NCBI RefSeq assembly: GCF_028890115.1
Contig: NZ_JARCJD010000016.1
Coordinates: 1-64,000 of the forward strand
Length of the DNA: 64,000 bases
Source: Phaeobacter sp. QD34_24
GTDB taxonomy: Bacteria > Pseudomonadota > Alphaproteobacteria > Rhodobacterales > Rhodobacteraceae
Direction: 5' to 3'
Shown here: in pieces, positions 36,033 through 44,711 of the stretch
Position numbering within the stretch: position 1 is the stretch's first letter
Layout: every line of letters starts with the position of its first letter
Program-made: the position numbers and the translations under genes
Notes under the pieces: model-generated
Database searches by the model: none
Seen by the model: only the letters and a program-made list of their open reading frames with translations
Told to the model about the DNA's origin: nothing

Positions 36033-36283
36033 TGCAGGACCTCTATCCCGATGGGGTAAAATGTTGGAGCGCAGATAAACATTTTGCCGGGACAAATGAA
36101 ACTCCCGGGAGGGGGGAATTCATCGCTTGATGCAGCAATCCATCACCTTTGATCCAATCCGAGGCACAAGGTCCGCCTGTGCCGGACATGCGGCACGACT
36201 AGCCGTTGACCATGGGCGGGGGCTTGCATAGGAAGAACACCGCATTTGCTGTCCTATCGAGATGTCCCAGAGAGGGATCTGAC

Positions 36284-37243
36284 ATGACCCAGACCACCAG
36301 CGGCGCTGCCGCCTCTTCCGCTCCTGCGGGCGCCCCGCGCTCTTTCCAGGAGATCATCCTGCGGCTTCAGGCCTATTGGGCATCCAAGGGCTGCGCCATC
36401 ATGCAGCCCTATGACATGGAAGTGGGCGCGGGCACCTTTCACCCGGCCACGACCCTGCGCTCGCTGGGTTCGGCGCCCTGGGCCGCCGCCTATGTGCAGC
36501 CCTCGCGCCGCCCGACCGACGGGCGCTATGGTGAGAACCCGAACCGCTTGCAGCACTATTACCAGTATCAGGTGCTGATCAAACCGAGCCCGCCGAACCT
36601 GCAAGAGCTGTATCTTGGCAGCCTCGAAGCCATTGGCATCGACATGGAGCTGCACGACATCCGTTTCGTCGAGGACGACTGGGAAAGCCCGACCCTGGGT
36701 GCCTGGGGACTGGGCTGGGAGGTCTGGTGCGACGGTATGGAAGTCAGCCAGTTCACCTATTTCCAGCAGGTGGGCGGCCATGACTGCGCCCCGGTCTCCG
36801 GCGAGCTGACCTACGGGCTGGAACGTCTGGCGATGTATGTGCTGGGCATCGATCACGTGATGGACATGCCCTTCAACGATCCGGATGCGCCGATCCCGCT
36901 GACCTATGGCGATGTCTTCAAGCAGACCGAAGAGGAATACGCGCGCTGGAACTTCGATGTCGCCAACACCGAGGTGCTGCTGCGCCACTTTGAAGAGGCC
37001 GAACAGGAATGCACCCAGATCCTGTCGCAGGAGCATATCGATCCCAAGACTGGCAAGCGCATCATCATGGCGCACCCGGCCTATGACCAGTGCATCAAGG
37101 CCAGCCATATCTTCAACCTGCTGGATGCGCGCGGGGTGATTTCCGTCACCGAGCGTCAGGCCTATATCGGTCGTGTGCGGGCGCTGGCCAAGCAATGCGC
37201 CGACGCATTCGTGCAAACCGAAGCGGGCGGCCAGGCCGCCTGA
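36284..37243 (+). CDS. glyQ: Glycine--tRNA ligase, alpha subunit
   Basis: 319-aa catalytic subunit of the bacterial alpha2beta2 glycyl-tRNA synthetase. It has the class II core with [20 protein letters not shown] at the start, [31 protein letters not shown] (motif 2 region) and [15 protein letters not shown] (motif 3). The ATG at 36284 gives an Ala/Ser/Pro-rich leader of about 20 residues before the domain. It is followed by a small membrane gene and then glyS. Confidence 0.97.
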   Translation: MTQTTSGAAASSAPAGAPRSFQEIILRLQAYWASKGCAIMQPYDMEVGAGTFHPATTLRSLGSAPWAAAYVQPSRRPTDGRYGENPNRLQHYYQYQVLIKPSPPNLQELYLGSLEAIGIDMELHDIRFVEDDWESPTLGAWGLGWEVWCDGMEVSQFTYFQQVGGHDCAPVSGELTYGLERLAMYVLGIDHVMDMPFNDPDAPIPLTYGDVFKQTEEEYARWNFDVANTEVLLRHFEEAEQECTQILSQEHIDPKTGKRIIMAHPAYDQCIKASHIFNLLDARGVISVTERQAYIGRVRALAKQCADAFVQTEAGGQAA

Positions 37244-37257
37244 GGGGGATAGATGCC

Positions 37258-37779
37258 ATGCTGGGCAAGGTTCTTGCAATCATCCTGGGGATCTCGGCGC
37301 TGGTCGCCGGGGCCTCCATGTACTACCTGCAGGTCTATGGGTTCTACGAGGATGTGACGCTGCAGCCGGGGCGCGATGTGGTGCTGACACCGCTGGACGG
37401 CTCGGATCCGCGCCCGATCGCCTATGAGGGTTTTCAGGCGATCGATGCCGACAGCTCTCCGATCCGCTATAGGGCTTGTTTCACAACCCGTCTGACGCCG
37501 CAGGATCTGGCCCGGGAATACACCCTCTCCCAGCTGACCGCGCCGCGCAATGCGCCGGGCTGGTTCGACTGTTTCGATGCCGCTGCCCTGGGCGCCGCCT
37601 TGCAGGATGGCTCGGCAACCGCCTTCCTTTCGGTCAAGAACATCTCTTACGGGGTGGATCGGATCGTGGCGATCACCGACCAGGGCCAGGGCTTTGCCTG
37701 GCACGAGCTGAACAATTGCGGCAAGCAGACCTATGATGGCAGCGCCATCGTCACCGAAGCCTGCCCCGAACGGGATTGA
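37258..37779 (+). CDS. Small anchored protein between glyQ and glyS (DUF6446-like)
   Basis: 173 aa. One N-terminal membrane helix (about 4-25, LAIILGISALVAGASMYYLQ) is followed by a periplasmic domain with Cys pairs (YRACFTT, GWFDCFDA, ELNNCGKQT, ACPERD), perhaps disulfide-bonded. The function is unknown. This position, inside the glycyl-tRNA synthetase operon, is usual in rhodobacterial genomes. It starts 14 bases after glyQ and glyS begins 100 bases after its stop, so all three are probably transcribed together. Confidence 0.75.
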   Translation: MLGKVLAIILGISALVAGASMYYLQVYGFYEDVTLQPGRDVVLTPLDGSDPRPIAYEGFQAIDADSSPIRYRACFTTRLTPQDLAREYTLSQLTAPRNAPGWFDCFDAAALGAALQDGSATAFLSVKNISYGVDRIVAITDQGQGFAWHELNNCGKQTYDGSAIVTEACPERD

Positions 37780-37879
37780 TGAAAAACCTGTCAGCCCGCC
37801 ACCCGTTACTGTACTGACCGACTGAAGACTGTCTTGCGCCCCCCCAACCACACTGCGCAACTACCCCAGAGGACCTGGA

Positions 37880-40105
37880 ATGCCCGACCTGCTGATTGAA
37901 CTGTTTTCCGAGGAAATCCCGGCCCGCATGCAGGCGCGTGCGGCGGAGGATCTGAAAAAGCGGATGACCGACGGTCTGGTCGAGGCCGGTCTCACCTATG
38001 CGGCGGCCCATGCCCTGTCGACACCGCGCCGCCTGACCCTGGCGCTGGAGGGCCTGCTGGCCGAAAGCCCCACCATCCGGGAAGAGCGCAAAGGCCCCAA
38101 GGTCGGCGCGCCGGACAAGGCGGTCGAGGGCTTCCTGCGCGGTGCCGGGATTTCCCGCGATCAGCTGGAAGAGCGCGACACGCCCAAGGGCGCCGTCTAC
38201 TTTGCCATGATCGAAAAGCCGGGCCGCCCGGCGGCGGAGATCATCGCCGAGGTTCTGGAAACAACGATCCGCAATTTCCCCTGGCCGAAATCCATGCGCT
38301 GGGGGGCTGGATCCTTGCGCTGGGTGCGTCCCTTGCAATCGATCCTCTGCATCCTGTCGGATGAAGCGGGCGCCGAAGTCGTGCCCTTTGAAATCGATGG
38401 CCTGACGGCAGGCGACACCACGCAAGGCCATCGCTTCATGGCGCCGGGTGCCTTTGTGGTCAGCTCATTCGAGGATTACAGTGTCAAGCTGAAGCGTGCC
38501 CATGTGATCCTGGATCCGGCGGAACGCGCCGATGCGATCTGGCATGACGCCACCAACCAGGCCTTTGCCGCAGGGCTTGAAGTGGTCGAGGACAAGGGCC
38601 TTCTGGCCGAGGTCGCGGGCCTGGTGGAATGGCCGGTGGTGCTGATGGGCAAGATCGATGACGATTTCCTGGGCCTGCCGCCCGAGGTGCTGCAGACCTC
38701 GATGAAGGAGCATCAGAAGTTCTTCTCGGTGCGCAATCCCAAGACAGGACGGATCGAAGGCTTCATCACCGTTGCCAACCGCGAGACCGCCGATCACGGC
38801 GCCACCATTCTGGCAGGCAACCAGAAGGTGCTGTCGGCGCGTCTGGCCGATGCGAAGTTCTTCTGGGAGAACGACCTGCGCATCGCCAAGGCGGGCATGA
38901 GCAGCTGGACCGAGGCGCTGGCGAATGTGACCTTCCACAACAAGCTGGGCACCCAGGCCGAGCGGATCGAACGTATCGCCGCGCTGGCGCGCGAGCTGGC
39001 GCCGGTGATGGGCGCCGATGCGGATCTGGCCGAGCAGGCCGCGCGTGTGGCCAAGGCGGATCTCTCGTCCGAAATGGTCTATGAGTTCCCCGAGCTGCAG
39101 GGCCTGATGGGCCGCTACTACGCCGAGGCCGCTGGTCTGCCGCAGGACGTTGCGAACGCCTGCCAGCAGCATTACTCGCCGCTCGGGCCCTCGGACGATG
39201 TGCCGACCGAGGCGCTTTCGGTCGTGGTCGCCCTGGCCGACAAGCTGGACACGCTGACCGGCTTCTGGGCCATCGACGAAAAACCGACCGGTTCGAAGGA
39301 TCCCTTTGCGCTGCGCCGTGCCGCGCTGGGGGTGATCCGTCTGGTGTTGGAAAACGATATCCGCACGCCCTTGGATCAGCATATCGATGCGCATCTGCTG
39401 CGGCACGAGCTGGCGCAGAACGGTGATGATGCGGTGTCGGCAGGGCTGATGAAGGACATGATCGAGGAGATTGCCGACCACGGTGTCTTTGGCTCGGCCG
39501 TGCGTACGGTTCTGGATGCCTTCGATGGGGATCTGCCCAAGCATATGGAAGAGCTGAAGGAGAGCCTGCCGGATGTGTCGCGCGATCTCCTGGGCTTCTT
39601 CCATGACCGCCTGAAGGTCTTCCTGCGCGATCAGGGCATCCGTCACGATGTGATCGACGCCTGTATCGCCATGGCAGGCAATGACGATCTGACCCTGCTG
39701 GTGAAACGCGCCCGCGCGCTGGAGGCCTTCCTGACGACCGAAGACGGGGAAAACCTGCTGCAGGGCTTCAAGCGCGCCAACAACATCCTGTCCCAGGCCG
39801 AGGAAAAGGACGGGGTGGAGTATTCCTTTGGGGCCGACAAGAAATTCGCCGAGGACGAGAGCGAAAACGCGCTGTTCGATGCGCTGGAACTGGGCGAGGG
39901 GGCGATCTCCTCGGCCATCGAGGCCGAGGATTTCGCGGCCGCCATGGGCGGCATGGCCGCATTGCGGCAACCGATCGACGCCTTCTTCGAGGCGGTGCAG
40001 GTCAACTCCGACAACGAGATCGTGCGTCGCAACCGGCTGAACCTGCTGGGCCAGATTCGCAAGGTCTGCGGCCAGGTGGCGGATCTGACCCGGCTGGAGG
40101 GCTGA
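37880..40105 (+). CDS. glyS: Glycine--tRNA ligase, beta subunit
   Basis: 741-aa tRNA-binding subunit. LLIELFSEEIPARMQARA at the N terminus, KSMRWGAGSLRWVRPLQSILC, QTSMKEHQKFFSV, FFWENDLRIAKAGMSSW, ELQGLMGRYYAEAAGLP and GSKDPFALRRAALG are family signatures, and the C-terminal anticodon-binding region is present. It is about 50 residues longer than the E. coli subunit, with extra acidic segments near the C terminus, as commonly seen in this group. It ends at a strong terminator. Confidence 0.97.
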   Translation: MPDLLIELFSEEIPARMQARAAEDLKKRMTDGLVEAGLTYAAAHALSTPRRLTLALEGLLAESPTIREERKGPKVGAPDKAVEGFLRGAGISRDQLEERDTPKGAVYFAMIEKPGRPAAEIIAEVLETTIRNFPWPKSMRWGAGSLRWVRPLQSILCILSDEAGAEVVPFEIDGLTAGDTTQGHRFMAPGAFVVSSFEDYSVKLKRAHVILDPAERADAIWHDATNQAFAAGLEVVEDKGLLAEVAGLVEWPVVLMGKIDDDFLGLPPEVLQTSMKEHQKFFSVRNPKTGRIEGFITVANRETADHGATILAGNQKVLSARLADAKFFWENDLRIAKAGMSSWTEALANVTFHNKLGTQAERIERIAALARELAPVMGADADLAEQAARVAKADLSSEMVYEFPELQGLMGRYYAEAAGLPQDVANACQQHYSPLGPSDDVPTEALSVVVALADKLDTLTGFWAIDEKPTGSKDPFALRRAALGVIRLVLENDIRTPLDQHIDAHLLRHELAQNGDDAVSAGLMKDMIEEIADHGVFGSAVRTVLDAFDGDLPKHMEELKESLPDVSRDLLGFFHDRLKVFLRDQGIRHDVIDACIAMAGNDDLTLLVKRARALEAFLTTEDGENLLQGFKRANNILSQAEEKDGVEYSFGADKKFAEDESENALFDALELGEGAISSAIEAEDFAAAMGGMAALRQPIDAFFEAVQVNSDNEIVRRNRLNLLGQIRKVCGQVADLTRLEG

Positions 40106-40137
40106 GCCCGGCGCATCGCGCCAAGGCAGTGAGATGA

Positions 40138-40166
40138 AACGCCGCGTCCCGAGCGCGGCGTTTTTT
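40138..40166 (+). terminator. Rho-independent terminator after glyS
   Basis: ACGCCGCG, loop TCCCGAG, CGCGGCGT followed by TTTTT. It is a strong intrinsic terminator for the glyQ-glyS operon. Confidence 0.88.
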
Positions 40167-40270
40167 CTTGGAATGACGGCGCGCCGCCGCTTCCCCCTTG
40201 CAGGAGCGCCAAGGGGGCTTATGCTGCAGGGCGCGGCAGGTGCCGCAGTGCAGAAAGTTCAGGATAGACC

Positions 40271-42835
40271 ATGCCCGATGCGCCCCTGGCCACGCTGATC
40301 ACCCCGGCAGCTCCGATTGCAACCTCCAGTCATGGCGGGCGGGCCAAGTGCCTGCAGCGGCTGGTGCGGCTGGATCTGCCGGTACCGCGCACGGTCGCGC
40401 TCTCCTTTGATGCGGTGCATGAAATCGCCAGTGGCGACATGCCGGATATCGACAAGATCCTGGCGAGTTTTCCCGCCGATGCGCTGCTCTGCGTGCGCCC
40501 CTCCTCCGAGGATCCCGATTGGGGCGGTCCCGGTGCGATCCTCAATATCGGTATGAACCAGGATCGCTGCAAGGAACTTTGCGCGCGCCTGGGCGAGGAG
40601 GCGGCCGCGGGTTTGTACCTGCGTTTCGTGCAATCCTACGCCGTGCATGTGGCGCGGCTTGACCCGGATGCCTTTGACGATGTGGAGGATGGCGGCCCTG
40701 ACGCCCTGCGCGAAACGCTGCAGGCCTATGAGGCGGAAACCGACGAACCTTTCCCGCAGGATCCGGCCGAGCAACTGGCGGCGGTGCTGCGCTCCATGGC
40801 ACGCGCCTGGGAGGGGACCTCGGCGCGGCTGTTGCGACAGGCCAAGGGAGCCCCGGCCGATGCGGGGCTTGGCCTAGTGGTACAGGAGATGATCCCCGGC
40901 CTGGGACAGGGCGAATGCGGATCCGGCGTTTTGCAACTGGTGGAGCCAAAGACCGGCAAGCCGCAGTTGACCGGGCGCTACCTGAGCCAGTCTCAGGGAC
41001 GCGAGGCGCTGGGCGATGGCGCCGGGGCCTTGTTCCTGGAAAAGGACGCGCGCGGTCCCTCGCTGGAGGAACTGGCGCCGACGGCCTTTGCGGAGCTCAA
41101 AACCCATGCCCAGCTGATGCGGCGGCGCCTGCGCGAAGAGATGCAGGTGGAATTCGTGATCCAGGACGATACCGTTCATATTCTGGATGGGGTGCGGGTG
41201 GCGCGCTCGGCCCAGGCGGCGGTGCGCATTGCCGTGGCGCTGGCGCAGGATGGGATCATCCCTGCGCATGAGGCGGTGATGCGGGTCGATGCCCATGCCA
41301 TGAACGAGCTGTTGCACAGGCAGGTGGCCCCGGACGCAAAGCGGGACGTGATCGGTTCGGGGATCGCCGCCAGCCCCGGCGCGGCCACTGGCGCCCTGGT
41401 CTTTACCGCCGCCGAGGCCCAGGCCAGCGCGGCGCGGGGCGAGCCCTGCATCCTGGTGCGGCGCGAAACCTCTCCCGAAGATGTGCGCGGCATGCATGCG
41501 GCGGTTGGTGTTCTGACCGAACGGGGCGGCATGACCAGCCATGCGGCGGTGATCGGACGCGGTTTGGGCGTGCCCTGTATCGTCGGTGCCTCGAACATGA
41601 AATTCCCTCCGAAAATCAAGAAACTGATTGCCCAGGACGGTCGGGTCTTCTCGGCGGGCGATCTGGTGACCATCGATGGCAGCAGCGGCCAGGTTCTGGC
41701 CGGAGAGCCGGAAATGCTGGAGGCGGCACAGGACGATGCCTTCCAGACCCTGTTGACCTGGGCGGACGAGGCGCGGGACATGGGCATTCGCGCCAATGCG
41801 GACACACCTGCCGACGCCCAGACCGCCCGCAATTTCAAGGCCGAGGGCATCGGGCTGTGCCGCACCGAGCACATGTTCTTCGATCCGGGCCGCCTGACCA
41901 TGATGCGCGAGATGATCTTCGCCGAAACCTCGGCCGGGCGCGCGGCGGTTCTGGCGCGGCTCTTGCCGATGCAGCGCAAGGATTTCCGGGAGTTGTTCCG
42001 CATCATGGAGGGGCTGCCGGTCTGTATCCGCCTGTTTGATCCGCCCTTGCATGAATTCCTTCCCACCACGACCTCGGGTCAGCGTGAACTCTCCGAGGCG
42101 CTGGGTATTCCGGTCAGCGATGTCACCCGGCGGGTCGAGGAGATGGAAGAATACAACCCCATGCTGGGCCTGCGCGGCGTGCGGCTGGGGGTGACCGTGC
42201 CGGAAATCTACGATATGCAGGCCCGCGCCATCTTCGAGGCCACGCTGGAAGCCTCGAAGGAGGGCGCGCCGGTGGTGCCCGAGATCATGATCCCGCTGGT
42301 TTCGGCCAAGCGCGAGGTCGAGCTGGTCAAGGCGCGCATAGATGCGGTGGCCTCGGCGGTCAGCGCCGAGCGTGGGCAAAGGTTCGATTACCGTCTTGGT
42401 GTCATGGTCGAAACGCCGCGCGCCGCCCTCAGGGCCGAAGAGATTGCACCGCACACGGCCTTCCTCAGCTTCGGGACCAACGACCTCACCCAGATGACCT
42501 ACGGTCTGTCGCGTGACGATGCCGGGCGGTTCATGTCCAACTACGTGCAGCAGGGGGTCTTTCCCGAGGATCCATTCCATGTGCTGGACGTGGATGGCGT
42601 GGGAGAGCTCCTGAAACTGGGGGTGCAACGGGGGCGAGCAGGGCGGGCCGATATCACGCTTTCGATCTGCGGCGAACATGGTGGCAACCCCGAATCGATT
42701 GCCTTTTGCCGGGAGGCGGGCTTTGACTACGTGTCCTGTTCGCCGTTCCGGGTTCCGGTCGTGCGCCTGGCCGCAGCTCAGCTGGCGATTGGTGAAAAGA
42801 TCGGAAAAGCCGCTCCAACCTACGCAAAAATTTAA
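40271..42835 (+). CDS. ppdK: Pyruvate, phosphate dikinase-like PEP synthase
   Basis: 854 aa. It interconverts pyruvate, ATP and Pi with PEP, AMP and PPi, or a close variant. The phosphohistidine is His424 in RGGMTSHAAVIGRGLG. The C-terminal PEP/pyruvate TIM barrel has RTEHMFF, FRIMEGLPVCIRLFDPPLHE, MLGLRGVRLG and SICGEHGGNP with the catalytic Cys. The N-terminal ATP-grasp region is short and atypical: RPSSEDPDWGGPGAILNIGM replaces the usual MPGMMDTVLNLG segment, and overall it is about 20-30 residues shorter than standard PPDK. Gluconeogenic entry from pyruvate is the likely role. Confidence 0.85.
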   Translation: MPDAPLATLITPAAPIATSSHGGRAKCLQRLVRLDLPVPRTVALSFDAVHEIASGDMPDIDKILASFPADALLCVRPSSEDPDWGGPGAILNIGMNQDRCKELCARLGEEAAAGLYLRFVQSYAVHVARLDPDAFDDVEDGGPDALRETLQAYEAETDEPFPQDPAEQLAAVLRSMARAWEGTSARLLRQAKGAPADAGLGLVVQEMIPGLGQGECGSGVLQLVEPKTGKPQLTGRYLSQSQGREALGDGAGALFLEKDARGPSLEELAPTAFAELKTHAQLMRRRLREEMQVEFVIQDDTVHILDGVRVARSAQAAVRIAVALAQDGIIPAHEAVMRVDAHAMNELLHRQVAPDAKRDVIGSGIAASPGAATGALVFTAAEAQASAARGEPCILVRRETSPEDVRGMHAAVGVLTERGGMTSHAAVIGRGLGVPCIVGASNMKFPPKIKKLIAQDGRVFSAGDLVTIDGSSGQVLAGEPEMLEAAQDDAFQTLLTWADEARDMGIRANADTPADAQTARNFKAEGIGLCRTEHMFFDPGRLTMMREMIFAETSAGRAAVLARLLPMQRKDFRELFRIMEGLPVCIRLFDPPLHEFLPTTTSGQRELSEALGIPVSDVTRRVEEMEEYNPMLGLRGVRLGVTVPEIYDMQARAIFEATLEASKEGAPVVPEIMIPLVSAKREVELVKARIDAVASAVSAERGQRFDYRLGVMVETPRAALRAEEIAPHTAFLSFGTNDLTQMTYGLSRDDAGRFMSNYVQQGVFPEDPFHVLDVDGVGELLKLGVQRGRAGRADITLSICGEHGGNPESIAFCREAGFDYVSCSPFRVPVVRLAAAQLAIGEKIGKAAPTYAKI

Positions 42836-43004
42836 CGAATTCCTCGTTTATCGACGCCCAAGAGGCGACACCTCTAGGCCGGTTGCCGCCGTAGGGGCTG
42901 GACCAATCTTCCGTATAGGTGGACGATAGGCTCAGTATCCGTTAAGTGCTGCGACCGCGCATTCTGGGGAGGCCGCGCGCAAGCTGACAAACGAGGATCT
43001 GTAG

Positions 43005-43652
43005 ATGAAACTCCTGACGCTGGCTGCCACTCTGGCTGCCCTGACGGTCACAACACCCGTCGCCCAGGCCGAGACCGGGCTGAATTCCCTGTTCAAACGC
43101 GAGCAATCCGCCCTGAATACCGTTCCCGAACGCCGGTTGAGCGGCTTGTTCGGCTTCAAACGCAGACAGTCCGACGCATCGGCGAAAGACGTTAAGTTTA
43201 CCCGCGACTGGCTGGATGCCCAGCCCAAGGCAAAGGGCGGTGAGCAATTCGCCTGCCTGGCCGAGGCGCTCTACTTCGAAGCGCGTGGCGAGACCGTCAA
43301 GGGGCAGTTCGCCGTGGCCGAAGTGATCCGCAACCGGGTCAATGCGGGCCAGTTTCCCGGCAGCTACTGCGGGGTGATCAACCAGGGCACCGGGCGCCGC
43401 TACCAGTGCCAGTTCACCTATACCTGCGATGGTCGTGAAGAAGTCATCCACGAACAACGCGCCTATGAGCGGGTCGCCAAGGTGGCACGCCTGGTTCTGG
43501 ACGGGGTGGATACCGGCCTGACCGAGGGGGCGACCTATTATCACACCACCGCTGTGCGCCCGCGCTGGAGCAACCACTTTACCAAGACCGCGCGGATCGG
43601 GGTGCATCTGTTCTACCGCGACGACCGCTATCGCACCGCGTCGAACGATTAA
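43005..43652 (+). CDS. Exported SleB/CwlJ-like cell wall hydrolase
   Basis: 215 aa with a signal peptide (1-22, LAATLAALTVTTPVAQA). A basic linker follows (about 25-65), then the Hydrolase_2 domain: CLAEALYFEARGETVKGQF with the expected catalytic Glu87, AVAEVIRNRVNAGQFP, CGVINQGTG, CQFTYTCDG and TYYHTTAVRPRWS. Family members cut spore cortex in Bacillus. In non-sporulating alphaproteobacteria they act as general lytic enzymes. It is a single gene, with a 169-base gap to ppdK that contains no clear terminator. Confidence 0.9.
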   Translation: MKLLTLAATLAALTVTTPVAQAETGLNSLFKREQSALNTVPERRLSGLFGFKRRQSDASAKDVKFTRDWLDAQPKAKGGEQFACLAEALYFEARGETVKGQFAVAEVIRNRVNAGQFPGSYCGVINQGTGRRYQCQFTYTCDGREEVIHEQRAYERVAKVARLVLDGVDTGLTEGATYYHTTAVRPRWSNHFTKTARIGVHLFYRDDRYRTASND

Positions 43653-43744
43653 CCGCATCTGATACCGGCACGCGACCCGAAAGGCGTTTTCGCGTGCTGG
43701 TGCGGCGCAAGCGGGCCTGATATGGACGGAGCAGCAAAGGTAAG

Positions 43745-43769
43745 GGTGTAACACCGACCCTGTTACACC
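43745..43769. promoter_or_regulatory. Perfect inverted repeat before folB
   Basis: GGTGTAACA, spacer CCGACCC, TGTTACACC forms a perfect 9-bp inverted repeat ending 21 bases before the folB start. It could be an operator or a 5' leader hairpin. A GC hairpin (GCACGCGA / TCGCGTGC) lies further upstream, at about 43667-43697, and may end sleB transcription. Confidence 0.5.
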
Positions 43770-43790
43770 GCCAGACAAAGGCCCGCAGCC

Positions 43791-44711
43791 ATGCCCTCAG
43801 AGATCCGTCTCGCTTTTGAACACCCCTCGGAACGCTCCATCGCGACAGCACCCGGTGGCCCGCTGGACAGGATCTCCCTGCGCGACCATCTGGTCGAGGT
43901 TGAGATCGGCGCCTTTCAGGCCGAGCGCGGTACGACGCAACGGATCTGCTTCAACGTGGTGGTGGAGGTGGCACCGCTGCCTGCGGATCTGGATGACGAC
44001 GTGGATCGGATCCTGTCTTACGACAAGGTGACCGAGGCGATCGCCTACGAACTGGCGGCGGAACGGCTGAACCTGCTGGAAACGCTTGCGGAACGGGTGG
44101 CTGAGCGGATCCTGTTGGAGCCGCAGGCGATCCGGGCCTTCGTGCGGATCGAAAAGCTGGACCGTGGCCCCGGCGCGCTGGGGGTGGAGATCGTGCGCTC
44201 CAAGGACCAGGTCAGCCATGTGGTCGCGGCGGAAGAGGTGCTGCATCCGCGCCTGATGTATCTTTCGAATGCGGCCATCGACAGCGACAACCTGACCGGC
44301 TGGATCGATCAGATGGAGTGCCGCCAGCGCCCGCTGATCCTCTGTGTCGGGGCGCATGACCTGGAGGTGCCGCAGACCGGTCACAAGATGACCCAGCGCC
44401 GGATCGACCTGCTTGCGATTGAACAGAACGCCTGGCGCCTTGCGGCCAGGGATCATCGCTGCAAGGTGGTCGCGACCCGGACCGAGCTGGACTGGGCGAT
44501 GAAGAATGGTCAGATCTGCGTCTGGGCGCCCTCCAAGATCGTGCTGGACGCGGTGGATGGGCCCTCTGCCGCGCCGTCGGATGCGGTTGCGCTGGCCGCC
44601 TGGTTCGCGGCAACATTCGAGGCGGAAGAGATGATCGTGATCGGTGCAGAGCTGCCTGCAGAACGGCAGGTCACCTTGCGCGCCGTGGATGTGGAGCAAG
44701 ACAGGCTTTGA
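43791..44711 (+). CDS. folB: Dihydroneopterin aldolase fused to an amino-acid-kinase-like domain
   Basis: 306 aa, about 2.5 times the usual FolB. Residues 25-135 are a FolB domain: LRDHLVEVEIGAFQAERG, SYDKVTEAI, LNLLETLAERVAERIL and the RIEKLDRGPG segment with the expected Lys122. It converts dihydroneopterin to hydroxymethyl-dihydropterin. Residues about 155-306 are an added domain. RRIDLLAIEQNAWRLAARDH (203-222), GQICVWAPSKIVLDAV (240-255) and APSDAVALAAWFAATFEAEE (261-280) resemble the C-terminal half of amino-acid kinases of the COG2054 type. The ATG of folP overlaps its stop codon. Confidence 0.85.
   Translation: MPSEIRLAFEHPSERSIATAPGGPLDRISLRDHLVEVEIGAFQAERGTTQRICFNVVVEVAPLPADLDDDVDRILSYDKVTEAIAYELAAERLNLLETLAERVAERILLEPQAIRAFVRIEKLDRGPGALGVEIVRSKDQVSHVVAAEEVLHPRLMYLSNAAIDSDNLTGWIDQMECRQRPLILCVGAHDLEVPQTGHKMTQRRIDLLAIEQNAWRLAARDHRCKVVATRTELDWAMKNGQICVWAPSKIVLDAVDGPSAAPSDAVALAAWFAATFEAEEMIVIGAELPAERQVTLRAVDVEQDRL

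Noticed and set aside
38465-39970. 500-codon open frame opposite glyS
   Set aside because: Shadow of a well-supported gene; no ribosome site and no domain.
40874-42679. 600-codon open frame opposite ppdK
   Set aside because: Shadow of the dikinase gene with no motif of its own.
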